Positions 9,882 through 22,746 of a DNA stretch of 64,000 nucleotides are shown here, in pieces. The notes below the pieces were generated by a model that was not told the DNA's origin, ran no database searches, and saw only the letters and a program-made list of their open reading frames with translations. The stretch lies in contig CM066307.1 of assembly GCA_033807695.1 (NCBI GenBank), positions 248,001 through 312,000 of the forward strand. The letters run 5' to 3'. The stretch's first letter is position 1. Each line of letters begins with the position of its first letter. Made by a program: the position numbers and the translations under genes. Origin of the DNA: Daedaleopsis sinensis. Taxonomy: Eukaryota; Basidiomycota; Agaricomycetes; Polyporales; Polyporaceae.

Positions 9882-10527
9882 ATGACCCCTTCACCTTCGC
9901 AACTACGCACATCCGCCAAACGATGGGGCCCACTCGTTCAGGACGCATGGAAGTGCGACCTTTGCCCGGCCTTGTGCAAACCCCAACTGTGTCGGTCAGA
10001 TGACAAGGGGAATCGAGGGCGATCGTTCGTTGTGGTAAGCATCATCAGTTCATGAAAGTATTAGTATATGCTCCAGCTCCCCATCTCCACTACAGTGTCA
10101 CCCCCGGAATGAGCATGGTAAGGCGGTTCACAGTGTCTTCTTCCGTTGGTGCAACTTCGCTGTACAAGACATGTCCCAGTCACCCGTGTATCTATCGCCG
10201 GAACCGTCTGACACCCAGGCCACTCAAACTCGCACCAGGCTGGCATCTAGTAGACCTGGCAGCTCGCAGCCGTCGACGTCATCCTCAAGCTCGACGCAGC
10301 CTTCAACGTCGTCCTCAAGCTCGAGCTCCAGCGTTATCGACCTCACACTTGATGACGACACGTTGAGTGATGAGGAGTCATTCTTATCAGACATCGCAAG
10401 TCTCCAACGTCCGATGCTTGCGCTACCCGCCAGGACCAAGGTCAAGCTTGAGGCCGTCGACATCGACCTCACGCTGGACGATGATGACATGTCACCAGCA
10501 TGGAAAGGCAAGGGAAGGATGTGGTAG
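9882..10527 (+). CDS. Gene B, copy 2: internally deleted, GRF-like finger plus SIM-like motifs
   Basis: Exons 9882-10034 and 10096-10527 give 194 aa. Compared with copy 1, 777 bp (259 codons) are missing and the frame is kept. The GRF-like finger (about residues 25-72) is joined through SDTQATQTRTRLASS to the Ser-rich region and both SIM-like motifs (about 131 and 172). The gene A-like Cys cluster and the 'spacer' are lost. The upstream TATA element and intron are identical to copy 1, so expression is plausible. It may be a separate short form or a decaying copy. Confidence 0.6.
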
Positions 10528-10678
10528 ATTCATCGTTGTCGTGGTACAGACTACCTGTAGATCACAGCCTATGTTGTCGACTCTGTTGTTATGAATCATC
10601 GAACCTGTTCTAGTATACAACACTGCACGTCCGAATACAAAGTCTTCGCCAAATACTGTCTATGTCTGAATACATACA

Positions 10679-13086
10679 CTATCGATAACCGACCTCGACA
10701 TTGGCCTGCGCCTCAAGCTTTGCACGTGTGAGCTGGTTCTTCAGCTTGATCATCTCATCTAAGAAAAACTCGTACTTGACCGCTGACATCTCGCGCACAA
10801 TAGCCCGATAACCTCCAAACCAAACATTCGTCTGTTCGGCAATCGACGTGTTGAAGAACCAAGTCTTGCCGTCCTCTCCGAGGAGCTCAGGAAAATTGTG
10901 CGGGTTGCAGTGCACGGAACAAGCCTCGTCGGACTTCTTGTGTTTGCATTTCCAATGGAACACATCGACGGGAAGGCCAATCCTCCTTGACATGCGGTCG
11001 CCGATGTGCTCAAGGTGCTTGAACATGGAACAGCCGTTGTCGAAGACAAGAATGCCAGGTTCGTCTTCGATATTCTGAAACTTAGTCCGGATGGACTCCT
11101 GTTCCAACAGCGATGTAAGCATACATAGCCCAACAATGAGAGCGAGTACATGCGCTCACCGCGACATGACGCACGGTCTCAGACCCTGCATACGTCTCCC
11201 GAATGACCACCGTGCCGCACGGCCGAACGAACAGCTGTTCGTTGTGTGTGCGGTTGCGCCCGAACATCGCACGGAGAAAGCGATTGCCATCCGGGGGCTT
11301 GTCCTCGCACACGACACCAGCTGCATCGCCATTGGCAGGTGGAGGGGATCCGATGCTGGTATCGACGCTCGTGGTGATGACTCCCGGTTCGTTCAACGCA
11401 AGCGGGGCACCGATGCTGGTATCGACGCTCGTGGCGATGACTCCCGGTTCGTTCAACGCAAGCGGTGCACCAGCATCCTTGGAATGTGAATCGAAGTCGG
11501 TCTCGAGGGCGAGAGGGGGAGGATGGTCAGGGTCAAAGTCGGCGAGCTCCGTAACACTGTCGCGCAAGGCCAACATCGCGTCAGCACCCACACCCGAGGC
11601 CGACATGGATGCACTCGAGGCCAGCGAGCCAGGGAGGGTGGCGAGATCCAACTCGACAACCTCGTCCACCGGAGCTGTGGCGTTGAAAGCATCCTCTGGC
11701 TGGCCCACCCGACAGCGGCCCAGACGCTGCTGCATGTGAAATGCTGCCTTCCCCTTGATATTGTGGTGTTCTTCAAGCGCGCGATGCGCCGCGATATGGC
11801 AAGTACGGAACCCGAGCTCAGACGGTGTGCTGCACCCCGCTACGACGCACTCCGCCTCCTTGCCCTCGTGTCCCCGACAAAACCGATGCTTCGTGGTTGG
11901 AAGGGCCCCCTTGCAGTGGCGCACACCACAGCTGGGACGTCCCATCTGAATGCCATCACATACAAGAACATCCACATACGCTGAGTGCGAGAAATTAGAA
12001 CACAACTGGCACAAACACAAGGGAAAACGTACAGTCGGACCCATCCGGCTCCTTGAACTTTCGGTAGCACTTCGAGCACCAATGCCGGAACTCAGGCTGG
12101 CCCGCGCACTGCATGAACGTGTTTCGAATTTCCATAGCCTCGGTAAAGCGATCACACTGGAGGCCCGAGTGCGGCACTGTAAGGGCGTAGTGACGATCGG
12201 CGGCGTCACGGAGGAGCGCGAGGAGGGTGAATCCATCCCACACCTCCTCTGTGCGGAGCCTGTGTGCAGCGACTAAGCGATCAGGCCCGTCGAGACCCGA
12301 CAAGGCCTCGTGGTATATATGGGCCGCGTTCGTGGCCGACGTCCAGGAGAGAAGGGAAAGAGTGGTGAAAAGGACCAGGACACGGTACTCGATGAACGAG
12401 TGTTCTGAAACCTGCATGTACTCAGGATGGCCAGAGTAGTAAGTGCGGATGTCTTGATGAACGGCGTAGTTATTGTGATAAGTTGTCTGGCAATCTAATC
12501 GCTGCTAGTCAGCCTATGATACTGCAGCGAGCACACAGACGTACCATAACAGTAAAGATGAACAGAATACGCCTCCCGGACCCCCTTGTCGAGTGTAAAT
12601 ACAGATACAACGTTCATCTCTTTGCGAGACCGTAGAAGGCGCTTCCCAGGGCAGTAAGACCTATCACATGTACGTGTGGGGGGGAACAACATCATGCCAG
12701 CTGCATCGTATCACTATATTATGTACTAACCGTGCTGAACAAACAAACTCACCACGCTTGGCCTCATCCTCCAACACCCCAAGTACGCGAGGCGACACAT
12801 CCGCAGCAAGGATGGATTCCCCTTCAACCCATACAGCGATCCCGAAGGCCGCCCACAAGTGCCTGATGTCGCTCTGCTGAACACCGAGGCGCTTCGAAAT
12901 GAACTGAGTAGTAGTTGGGTCGAGTTCTTGCGGGACATGTGCTGGGTCGTAAGAGGGCGGTTGAGCGTGGATGATTGCAGGGACCAACTCTGTCGTGAGG
13001 CGGAGGAAGGCAACAACCATCGTGAGGGAGGTTCGAAGGCGTATGTCCTCAGGAAGGTTTGCATAGACCGTCTCAAGAGATATCAT
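10679..13086 (-). CDS. Gene C, copy 2: CxC5/CxC6 cysteine-cluster protein
   Basis: Same exon structure as copy 1, shifted by 6447: complement(10679-11098, 11160-11980, 12033-12494, 12545-12700, 12753-13086), 730 aa. I saw no coding difference from copy 1. All Cys/His blocks, the NTSIAEQTNVWFGGY motif and the 60-bp internal repeat are present, so the locus carries two apparently intact identical genes. Confidence 0.8.
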
Positions 13087-13221
13087 CGTACAAAGAGTAA
13101 GCAGTGTAAACAGATTGTGGTAGCTAGCAGAGCACAACACGAACATGGCAGGCCTATGTGGATTACATGGAGGGTGAAGGAGACTACATCAGGAAAATAT
13201 TATCACTGGTCGGACCATGTG

Positions 13222-13265
13222 CCGAATGAGCCTGCACCGTGGTAGCCCGGTGCAGGCTCATTCGG
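13222..13265. repeat. Perfect 18-bp inverted repeat, copy 2
   Basis: Identical to the hairpin at 6775-6818, again between the gene C start and the gene D end. Confidence 0.7.
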
Positions 13266-13469
13266 GTTTACTCGGCGGGTGAAGGAGGCGCCTATCACGG
13301 GCGTCTCCATCCGGACCGCTGGCGCCGGTGGACCGGTGGAGCGCTGGACTGCGAGAATCACGGTTTCACGTACGTCCACGTCGGTCCTATCGCACTCTTT
13401 AAATGTAGTGTTCGAGGGTGCATTTGGGATTTGTCGATCGTGTATAGCAAATCCTAGCGAAGGCACAGC

Positions 13470-14880
13470 TCACCATGACGCGCTTCCGCGGCGCTCATGT
13501 GGCTTGTTGTCTATTCTGATGTGAGCACAGCAAGGACAAGAAGCCGGAGATACGCACCGCATCAGGGTAAACTCGTGCGTCATTGACTTTGCGCTGAGGG
13601 CCTCGCTCATATTCGGGGGATTCGGGGAACCCTCCACGAGTATCATCGTTTTCATGAGCTGCACGGTGTTATCTGGACCTATTACGGGTAGGTGCTCATC
13701 ATATGTGGGGTCTGAAATGTTCTCCGTATGGCGGGCGACTATCACTGTATCGCGAGGAATCAATGCTGCATTGTGCTAAATCACAGGTTTACTTACATTT
13801 TGTACCCGTGACGAGAGGAATGCGCCCAGCGTTATCATATCCTCGAGGGAGGAGGAGGGAGAAATTGAGTTGGCGCTGCTTATCAGCTGAGCTGTACGAG
13901 GAGGAGCCACCCAGTGAGAAGAATAAACTCACTTGCTACGTCTAATCAAAGGCGGCGTCAGGATACTCCACGGGCTGCGACCGTGCGCAGAACCCATAGT
14001 GGCTATGATATGTGGTGGTCAGCGCTCGGTTGTTACGAGCCCGAACAGTTTCATTTCTCCACCATTGCATTGACATTGAAGCACAGACCGATGACACTGT
14101 CGACAACCTCCGAGGTGGGTCGGCACAAAATCCACGTTGCATATATGGGCGGCGATGCCTTTGTGCTTCTTGTTCTCATTTTTCATATACTATCCATGAG
14201 AAGTCGATTGTGACACAGTGGCAGGACCTGAGTGCCTTAGGCGGAAAGTACGTCAGTCGCCGCCTATGTAGCAGGACGTCGATCTCCTCATGACAATCGC
14301 AGTCCCCGACTGGGACCGTGTTCGCTCACAGCGCCCGATGAGTGTGCTGTAGAGGTCAAATACGGCATAAGATGCGGTGCATGCTGTGCCCACTGGGACA
14401 CAATGTTTGACTCACCTTTACTGTCCGCTCAGGACCGTACTTCGACGATCGGCATTTCGCCGCAGTCTGGCTATAAGGCGCCAGAGTGGTTACCTTCGGC
14501 TCTTCAGGCCATCTACGCGCGAGGCGACTTACATGTATGTGATCGAGAGATCAGTCGAGGAATGTATAGACACGGGGAGAACGCGCTCGCCGAATAGCCA
14601 TTTCCGACAGACATTTGTCCTGTCGCCCGCCCAAACGGCATTTCTACGATGCGCGGACTGCTCCGTCAAAGATCCTCCAGCGACCTCGTCGCTTGAGTCG
14701 TTATCACCATCGTCGTAGCTCGTCGCCAATGACTCGCATTTGATCTGCTATCACAGTCCCAGGTATTGTCCTCGCCCATCAGTATCGCATTGTCGGTGTT
14801 GTGTATCGCATCCGATGTACATAGAAATATACAAGGAGTTGCTCGTGTACCTTGATCCAAGCAGTCAGACAATCATCCAT
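13470..14880 (-). CDS. Gene D, copy 2: unrecognised multi-exon Cys-rich protein
   Basis: Duplicate of gene D at 7023-8433, with the same exon chain and the same unresolved exon boundary. The single base difference between the duplication units (T at 14233) falls in the Cys-rich exon just upstream of the boundary at 14217. Its start lies 27 bp past the stop codon of the intact dehydrogenase on the same strand, so the two transcripts would be packed very closely. Confidence 0.4.
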
Positions 14881-14906
14881 GAGTCGAAGTAGTAGGACTT
14901 ACCTCC

Positions 14907-16172
14907 TCATGCCGTATCGGCGAGGCGCGCAACGAGCTTCGACGCGCTGACTTGGCTGTTCTTGAGCCTCTCCAGCCCACCAGGGATACCGCTCAGCCCC
15001 CCAGGCAGCACCTCCACGTTCAAAGGCTGCAAACATACACGCGACCGCCGATCAGCTCAGGCTCCTCCGAGGAGTAAACACCCCTCCGCCAACACCAAAA
15101 CACTCACCCTGATCTCTCCAGATGCGAGCAGCGGCGTCAGCTCCCGATACGCGACCTTGCCAAACTCGACGTTCATCGGGAACTGCACGACCCCATGCAC
15201 CTGCACGACCGTACGGCCCTCGGTCTCGGGCGCGTCTTTGTCCGCCTTGACCGCGTCAGGCAGGAGGATGAGCAGCTTCCCGCCCGGCGCGAGCAGCGCG
15301 AACCCGGCCTTCTGCGTGTCGGCGGTCGACACCCCGTCGAAGACGAGCGCGACGGGACCCCCGGCGATCTTCTCCACTTCAGCGCGTAGGTCAGACGCTG
15401 AGAGCGCGCAGTCGAGCACGTGCGTCGCGCCGTACGACTCGAGCAGCGCGGCGTTCTTCGGGGACGCGGTCGTGATGATCGGCGCGAACCCCGAGAGTTT
15501 CGCGAACTGGATCGCTGGAGGTCGCGGCTCGCGAGTCAGCGGGCAGTGCGGATGTCGCGAGAACAACACTCACCGATTGAGCCGACGGCGCCTGCGCCTC
15601 CGAGGATGACGATGGGCGTGCCTGCGTACTTGCCCTTGCCGCCCTCGACCCATGGAGGGGTGAGTTGAGGCCCTCCTGCGCGGTGGTACAGACCGATCAT
15701 AGCAGTAGTCACAGCAAGCGGGAGACCGGCGCCTTGCTCGAAGGTAACATTCTCGGGCAGCTACATAAGGAGAAATACTTCAGTGATCGGTGATGCACGC
15801 CAGGCAACCAAGCCGCGACTAGCAAGAACTGACCTTCGCGACAAGCCCAGCATCGATCAACGCGTACTCCTGGAACGTTGCCTTGTCGTTGTCAAGGTAG
15901 CCCTGGTACAGCACGCGGTCGCCGACCTCGACGCCCTCGACGCCTTCACCGACGGCCGCGACAGTGCCTGCCGCGTCCTGTCCGACGATGGCGGGGTAGC
16001 TGTCCGCGAAGCCGAATGCGTGGATCTTCCAGTCGATCGGGTTCAGTGCCACCGCGGCGTTCTTGACGAGGAGCTCGCCTGCGCCAGGAGTGGGGACGGG
16101 GCGCGTTCCGACCGCAAGCGCGCCTTGTTTCTCCTGGATGAAGAGCGCTTTCTGCTCGATGGGAGTCGACAT
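14907..16172 (-). CDS. MDR-family zinc-binding-type alcohol dehydrogenase / quinone reductase, intact
   Basis: Four exons, complement(14907-15026, 15108-15514, 15574-15760, 15834-16172), give 350 aa with no frame break. The N-terminal GroES-like half has ALNPIDWKIHAFGF, YPAIVGQDAAGTV and VGDRVLYQG. The nucleotide-binding half has VILGGAGAVGSIG, the Rossmann glycine motif of medium-chain dehydrogenases. The catalytic-zinc cysteines typical of alcohol dehydrogenase are not evident. It fits the zinc-lacking enoyl/quinone reductase-like branch common in fungi (ToxD-like). The substrate is unknown. The 3' end is duplicated at 8460-8765, and two decayed relatives lie at 24 kb and 54 kb. Confidence 0.88.
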
Positions 16173-17823
16173 TGCGGGGAATGTGACAGACGCCGTATGG
16201 GGATCAAACGACCAGAGAGGGATTGTTCAAGTTCAATATATGGCCTCCATGCCTGGGGCGAGAGTGCGGCCGCTGAAGAGGATATCGATAAGTGCCGTAC
16301 ATCCGCTCTTGTGAGTGATGATATTTGTCAGTTCGAGGACTTCTATCGTGAGCCAACACAGTTGCTTGATGAAGCATACAGCGACCGCGCAGTGATATAC
16401 GCATCATGGCTCAGCACGAAATCCAAGATAACGGACACGATCAGGCGTACCGGTGCTCAGCACGTCCCAGTCACCAGATGAGCAGCACTAGGGATGTTGT
16501 CTTCTCGACAACCACGCCGTGTGCTTCTGTATCCACCCCAGCAAGTTTTGAGAATGATGTGGAAACTTGGAGTCAAGCAGACATGGTCGTACGAGTGACA
16601 CATGGACCGTGACGTACATCGCTTTTGTCTTCTCGTGGCGTAGATAGTCCGCGCGGCGCGAATTGGGCTGATGGTCGAGAATCTCTCTCACAATGCGTTC
16701 CGGGTATGTTCGAGATATATGAGCAGGCTCCCGAGTGTAGCGGAACTCTGGTGAGTACAGAGCTATAGAGGTCTGCCAAAAAGAGCGCAAATAGACCAAA
16801 CTTCGAGAGCGAGCAGATAGATAACTGCATGTGGATCACGCTGGCTATTGGTGGGTCGGGACAAGGAGGAGGAGCGGGAGAGATACAAGAACCGCTCCTA
16901 GGTAATCCGTTAGTTCGATTCGGCTCAAGTAGTTGGTTCAACTCAGAATTCACAGCTGAACAATGGCTAAGTGTTCAAACTTTACCATTTTCATATGGTT
17001 TTCATTCACCTCGTAAGTATCGACGTACGTGCACCGCTCCACTTACACTTACACTACATACATCGTTTCCCTCATCTTCCTCTCACTCCCTGATCTCCTT
17101 CTTCTGGAACGTGCCTGCAAACATCAAAAGTCATCGTCAGCCGGTGCTCCAACCCACTACTAGTGGTCCCCTCATCCTGACAGCTCGTCGCGACTTCAAA
17201 CTAGGGCGTCGATCGCGCGAAACTACTCACTCACCTGGGACTTGCAAGGGCATCCACCCCCACTGTGCGCCCCGGTCGGCGGGATTTTCACCCCGTGGTA
17301 GTTCGGGAAGACTTAGGGATGTGACACATGTGTATGACTGTTTTTCCCCGGCTCCCCGGCGCTTGGGACAATGAGAACATGGTGAATGTGTTCGGTATAT
17401 ACCCCCGCAAACTGCAATAACTCACCATGTATGAGCATGCAGGGCAATCGGAAGATTTCCCCACAAACCTGCTTGTTTACCCAATTGTTTTCTTGGGACT
17501 TCTCCCTAGTATCTAAGTGCGATCATCATCAGGATCCTGTACGTGTTAGTCACCGATATAGATGCGCAAAACTCACCTCCCTGTTATGGTGTACATCACC
17601 ATGATTTTGATTGAAAGAGCATGATTGAATGGCACAACAAACCATGTTATAGATCCCGGAAAACGAGCACACCGACTAGTAGATGGGAGAAGAAGAATAT
17701 ATTTTTGAATCAGCCGCCGCCGCCCCGAAAAGGCAAAGGAAGCGCTGTGAGAAGCTTCAGTGCAGGAGCGCAGCGAGCGTTTTGGCGATACATCAGGTAC
17801 TACGGTGACGACCTCGATGTACA
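16173..17823. other. Intergenic region, no gene recognised
   Basis: Short frames on both strands have no recognisable motifs or consistent splice structure. It contains the upstream region of the dehydrogenase and the 3' flank of the coiled-coil gene. I found no terminal repeat here that would delimit the downstream Tnp2 unit. Confidence 0.5.
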
Positions 17824-18717
17824 CTAGATTTCGACGCTTTCGGACCTTGCACGGGTGACGCGGCGGCCTCGAGGACCGGTCTTCAACACAGCACGGCTAA
17901 TATAGCCACGACGGACAGCGTGCTTACGCCGATTCTGCAGGAACTGCTTGGCCATTTCGGCAGTAACCCAGTTGTTCTGGTACTGACGGAGGACTGGATG
18001 CTGCTCGCGTGCCTGTCATTGAAGGTGAGCATGTATTATCAGCAGCATTAATACATACTAGTGGACTGACCGCGCGATAGACCTTGGCTAGGTCATCGAC
18101 ATTTTGACGCCGGAAGTCTTCGGTGACGTCGAGGCCTGCCATCACGACAATGTTGCGAACCGTGCGCTGTTTGGAGTCATACTATGGGTGAGTAATGATT
18201 GCGAGGTGGTGCAGGGGGGTGACTCACTTGGCATGCTTTGTAGGTCTCGTAGCTCATGCCGGTGAGCTCTTGCAAGTTGCGGACCACCCCGGATGGCCTG
18301 GGCATAAGGTCGTGCTCGGCGTGACCATGTCCAGCAGCTGCTCGTCGACCAGCTTGAGCGGTTGCAGCAGCGATCTGGGCTTGCTCGAGGGCGGCTTCGG
18401 CCGTCTGGACTTGAGCGAGGGCAGTGTTGAGATCAACTTCGAGGGTTTGAATCTTCTCACGAGCAGTCACGAGCTCGGTGGACATTGCCTGACGCTCTGA
18501 TGGTGGGCAGGGTGGTTAAAGGTTAACTCAATGGTCATGCCGGTCAAGGTGAGCACGCACCTTCGTTTCCTGCTGTGATCTCCTCACGAAGCTTGATCAC
18601 GAGCTCCTCGAGGGCCTTCTTGGTGAGCTGACGAGTATGTTAGCAACGTAACGAGGTGGCTTGAGATCGAGCACTCACACGAGACAATGAGGAGTTCATG
18701 TGGCTCGGAGCAGACAT
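17824..18717 (-). CDS. Predicted coiled-coil protein next to Tnp2
   Basis: Five exons, complement(17824-18012, 18071-18181, 18228-18496, 18561-18627, 18679-18717), join cleanly into 224 aa starting MSAPSHMNSSLSRLTKKALE. Residues about 14-90 are heptad-like and rich in Leu, Glu and Ala (AREKIQTLEVDLNTALAQVQ), predicting a coiled coil. The C-terminus is basic (NRRKHAVRRGYISRAVL and onward), suggesting nucleic-acid contact. I do not recognise the family. It is transcribed divergently from the Tnp2 gene, with 458 bp between start codons. It may be a transposon accessory gene comparable to those in the 30-38 kb element, but it could be an independent host gene. Confidence 0.7.
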
Positions 18718-19175
18718 GATAGAGGTAGAGGGGGAATACTTAGATGTGTGTAGAAGATTTGCAAGGGGGTTTGCTGGTGGTTCGCTGAGAGCCCCGGCAG
18801 TGATGTTGAAGGCCGCAATGAAAAGCGAGGGGGGAGAGAATTTTTTCGGTGAGTCGCAGGGCTTTTATACGCCGCTCTGTTGACAGGTGTTTTGTTGCAG
18901 GTCTCAGAGCACGCTACCCAGCGGGGCGCATGCGGGAAGATTAAGGTCCCGCAAGCACTAAGTAAAGCAAACACGTGAGTTACACTGAGATGGTGATCAA
19001 CCTGTACTTACTAGCTTACGACAGCCGCACATCGATATCGGCGGCACATACCGATGTTTGCCCTATGTTCGGCAGCTGTTCTAATCTGCCAGCGGGCGTG
19101 AAGTACACGACCACGTCCTTGACGGCTCCAGCCCATTTGACCGGCCAGTGCTTTCCTCCCTGCTACTGCTATACG

Positions 19176-22100
19176 ATGGTCTTGTGCTCTCACTGTGGCA
19201 GGAACGTCTCCCCGAGCACCCAATGGCGGCATCTTGCAGGCAAAGCACGTAACAGCCTTCAGGCCGATGTCATTGCGGACAATCGAAGGCTTCTTACCGG
19301 CAGTCACCCTGTCAAGCGTCGTCGGAAGAACAGGGCTACGATTCCTGGCCCCCCTTCGGAACCGGGGCCTTCGCACACTGCAAGACATGGTCAGCAAGAG
19401 CCTGTTGAAGATGGCGGCGAAGCACATCAGACAAATATTGACCACAATCCGGGAGAGCATGCATTGGACGGGGAGAGCTCGGCGGGACCGGTTCAAGGTG
19501 CGGTACACTCACATAGACTGCTCTTGCTGTGACAGATGTGTATCCTTGATGTATGTTTGAAGGTTCAGAACGAGATCTTGAAGCCACACCGGATATGGAG
19601 GCCCATGGGCCCCAGCCTGCAACCGTTGCTGGCCAGACTGTGCCCGGAGAGCTCTTCGGTGCAGGACCACAGGTTGCCTTCGCCCGAGCTTCTGACGAGG
19701 CTGAGAACCTGGCAAACACAGCAATTAGCTCGGCTCAAAGTCGTATATGGGCCGGGAGGACTCGCCATGCATGGGTGGAAGATGATGAACTGGCAGATGA
19801 CGCAGAAGCAGGGCCCGGAGATGGGAACGACGGTGGAGATGTTGACTATGAGTACGAGTGGGCGACTGAGGAATATGACCATGACAAGTATGCGGCCATT
19901 TCAGTGTGGGATGAGCTATCCGAGCTGTTCCTGCGACAAGTGCAGACCTCAGGTGCGTCTTCCAGTTCTACGATAAGGTTCGCAAACTCAATATTAGAGT
20001 TTGGCAGTCGATGACATCACTGCCGACGACCTTGCCCATCTGCGACCGTTTGCTCTCAAAGTCGACACATACATGCCCGATAAAACATTTGCGAAACTCA
20101 AGTTTGCTTTTCCTGACTCTCACATCGACACATGGAAGCGTATCCAGACTCGTGTCACGCAGCTCTCCGGGATCCAACCTGAGCTATACGACTGCTGCGT
20201 TAACTCATGTATGTGCTTCATCGGGCCCCACATCTCTCTCGCTGCATGCCACCACTGCAAAGAAGGACGCTATCGCCCGAACGGTACCCCACGCTCAAGA
20301 TTCCTCTATATCCCTCTCATCCCTCGTCTCAAAGCCATGCTCGCCAACCGCACGACTGCTTCAACAAACCTGTACCGTGCCCAGGGTCACATTCCCAAAC
20401 CGGGCATTATCTCCGACATTATGGATTCGTCTCACTATCAGAGCCTGCGCACCACGCGGGTGCGCGTCGATGGGAAGGACCTCTCGCACCAGTACTTTAA
20501 GGACGACCGCGACATTGCCTTGGGCCTGTCCACTGACGGATTCGCACCTCACCGCCGCCGCAAGAAGACAGCCTGGCCTCTTATACTCTTCAACTACAAT
20601 CTCCCCCCCGAGATCCGATTCCACCTCCAGCACATCTTACCGCTCGGTGTCATTCCTGGTCCCAAGAAACCCGTCGACTTCGACTCCTTCTTATGGCCCC
20701 TAATCCAGGAGTTCTTACGATTGGCAGTGGGCGTTCATGCGTATGATGCAATGTCAGATGAGTTCTTCGCTCTTCGTGCATACCTTATCCTCGTTTTTGG
20801 TGATATCCCCGCAATCTCGATGGTTATGCGAATGAAAGGGCACAACGGACTGTGTCCGTGCCGTATCTGTGAGATCCATGGCATCCGTATACCCGATTCT
20901 CGCCAGCCCACACATTATGTCCCTCTCAACCGCTCTACTCATCCCGGTGTCCTTGCATCCCCCACATCTATCAAGTCCTATGACCCGCTTGCTCTTCCCC
21001 TTCGGACTCACGACGTGTTCATGCGTCAGGCCGAAGACGTCCAGTTTGCGTCCACTGAGGCTGAACATGAGCGCCTGGCTAAAGAATATGGAATCAAGGG
21101 CATTCCGGCACTCACATCCCTCCATTCCCTTGGCTTTCCAACATCCTTCCCTTTCGACTTCATGCACCTCCTTTTCGAGAATGTCCTCAAGAACCTCATG
21201 TTCCTCTGGACCGCAGCTTACAAGGGCCTTGACACAGGCAGTGGCGACTACGAGATCCTTCCGACAATCTGGGAAGCCATAGGTGCTGCGAGCTCAGTGT
21301 CCGGTGACACCATCCCATCCGCATTTGGTCCTCGTCCTCCTAACGTTGCAAATGACAAGACATCTTGGACCGCGGACTCACGTGCGTTTTGGGCCATGTA
21401 CGTAGCTCCTGTCGTCCTCGAGGGTCGCTTCAAGGAGCGCCGGTACTACGACCACTTCGTGCGCCTTGTCAAGCTTATCCATCTATGCCTGGAATTCGAG
21501 ATCACACACGAACAGGTCAATCACATCCGTACCGGATTTGCGGCCTGGGTTCAGGACTACGAGAGGTATGTTAACTCAATCACAAACTCAAAGCTCTGCT
21601 CGCACAAGGCTGACCATCCTTGATATCAGGCTATACTATCAACACGACCCGTCACGCCTGTCTGCGTGTCCATTGACCATTCACGCCCTCTTACACATCG
21701 CCGATGGCATCATTGCAGCTGGGCCTGTATGGGCCTATTGGGCATTCCCAATGGAGCGCTATTGCGGATCTTTACAGGGCGCCATCCGAAATCGGCGGTT
21801 CCCATACGCCAGCCTGAACCGATACGTACTCGACCGCGCCCGCCTTAGTCAAATACGGATGCGCTATAGCCTTGGCGACACCTTGTCTATGATGCCACCA
21901 AATCTCCAAGGCTTCTACCGCGCAGTATGCATCCGAGGCCCACGATGTGAGTACCACTTCGACTACCTGCCACTGCACCACGTAGCAGGGTCCGTTTCCG
22001 CTTCCGTCACTGACTTTGATTATACACCATCCATACTAGATAACACCTGCGCTCTCCTACCTCCGCAACGTGCCCCGTCCGATATGGTCATACCCCCCGG

Positions 22101-22746
22101 ATTGCATGCGAAGGTCGTGTCAGCACTGAACACGCGCTTCAACGGCACACCCGCAGCTACGCGCGCCGCTCTGGGAAAGGCAGAGATCGAGGAGTGGGGA
22201 CGTGTCCGCATTTTGCCCGATGGGGATATCATCCGAGCGGCCGGGTTTTCAACTAGGCCTGATGCCAGCGGTGGGTACTACAGCGCCGAGCGTGATGCGA
22301 CATATGTGCGAGTGAGTGAAGTTCCTCATCTCCCCCGTGAGTACGTACTCACGACACATTTCTCTTTCTACTAGTACGAGGCACTTGTCGACAGATACGA
22401 ACGTCGCCACGATGTAGGCGAATCGTTACAGAGCAAGACCTTCTATGGCCAACTACGCCATATCTTCGTCATCCGACTCCCTCCCATCACGTCTTCATCT
22501 CATACCACCACTTCTAACCTCATACTCGCTGTCATCCGGAACTGCAAGATCGTTGCCGATCATCCTACACTCGACATTCACTACTACTCAGATGAGGGAG
22601 CCCTAGACGTGCTTGACATCACCACAGTCCAGTGCCTTGTGGGCAGAGTCCGCGATCGCGACCGCTGGGCGTTCATCGATCGCAGTGGTTCGCTCTCTCG
22701 TGCTCTGTATGACCCGGACGATGAGGACGAGGGCGATGAGGACTGA
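19176..22746 (+). CDS. Tnp2 (CACTA-like) transposase
   Basis: Exons 19176-19497, 19563-19952, 20008-21565, 21630-22311 and 22375-22746 join in frame to 1107 aa. The N-terminus has a CxxC finger-like start (MVLCSHCGRNVS). An acidic region follows, then CCVNSCMCFIGPHISLAACHHC, the Cys-rich block typical of basidiomycete Tnp2 proteins. The catalytic core shows LSTDGFAPH (Asp about 414), GVIPGPKKPVDFDSF (Asp about 461-463) and MKGHNGLCPCRIC. A later domain has ALLHIADGIIAAGPVWAYW and FPMERYCGSLQ. This fits Transposase_21/tnp2 of CACTA elements. The open frame suggests it is or was recently functional. I could not find terminal inverted repeats around it, so the element may be truncated. Its exon 4 is the source of the insert at 8766-9130. 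Confidence 0.85.

Larger units (their letters stand above)
9132..15212. repeat. Segmental tandem duplication, unit 2
   Basis: This is the second copy of 1908-8765 in direct orientation. It begins with 'accccgagctcgctgg' inside gene A and continues into the intact dehydrogenase. It lacks the equivalent of 3000-3776. Since gene A is whole only at unit 1 and the dehydrogenase is whole only at unit 2, the ancestral order A-B-C-D-dehydrogenase can be read directly. Confidence 0.95.

Noticed and set aside
16829..17374. 181-codon plus-strand frame left of the coiled-coil gene
   Set aside because: There is no motif, low-complexity Ser/Thr runs, and no supporting splice or promoter pattern.
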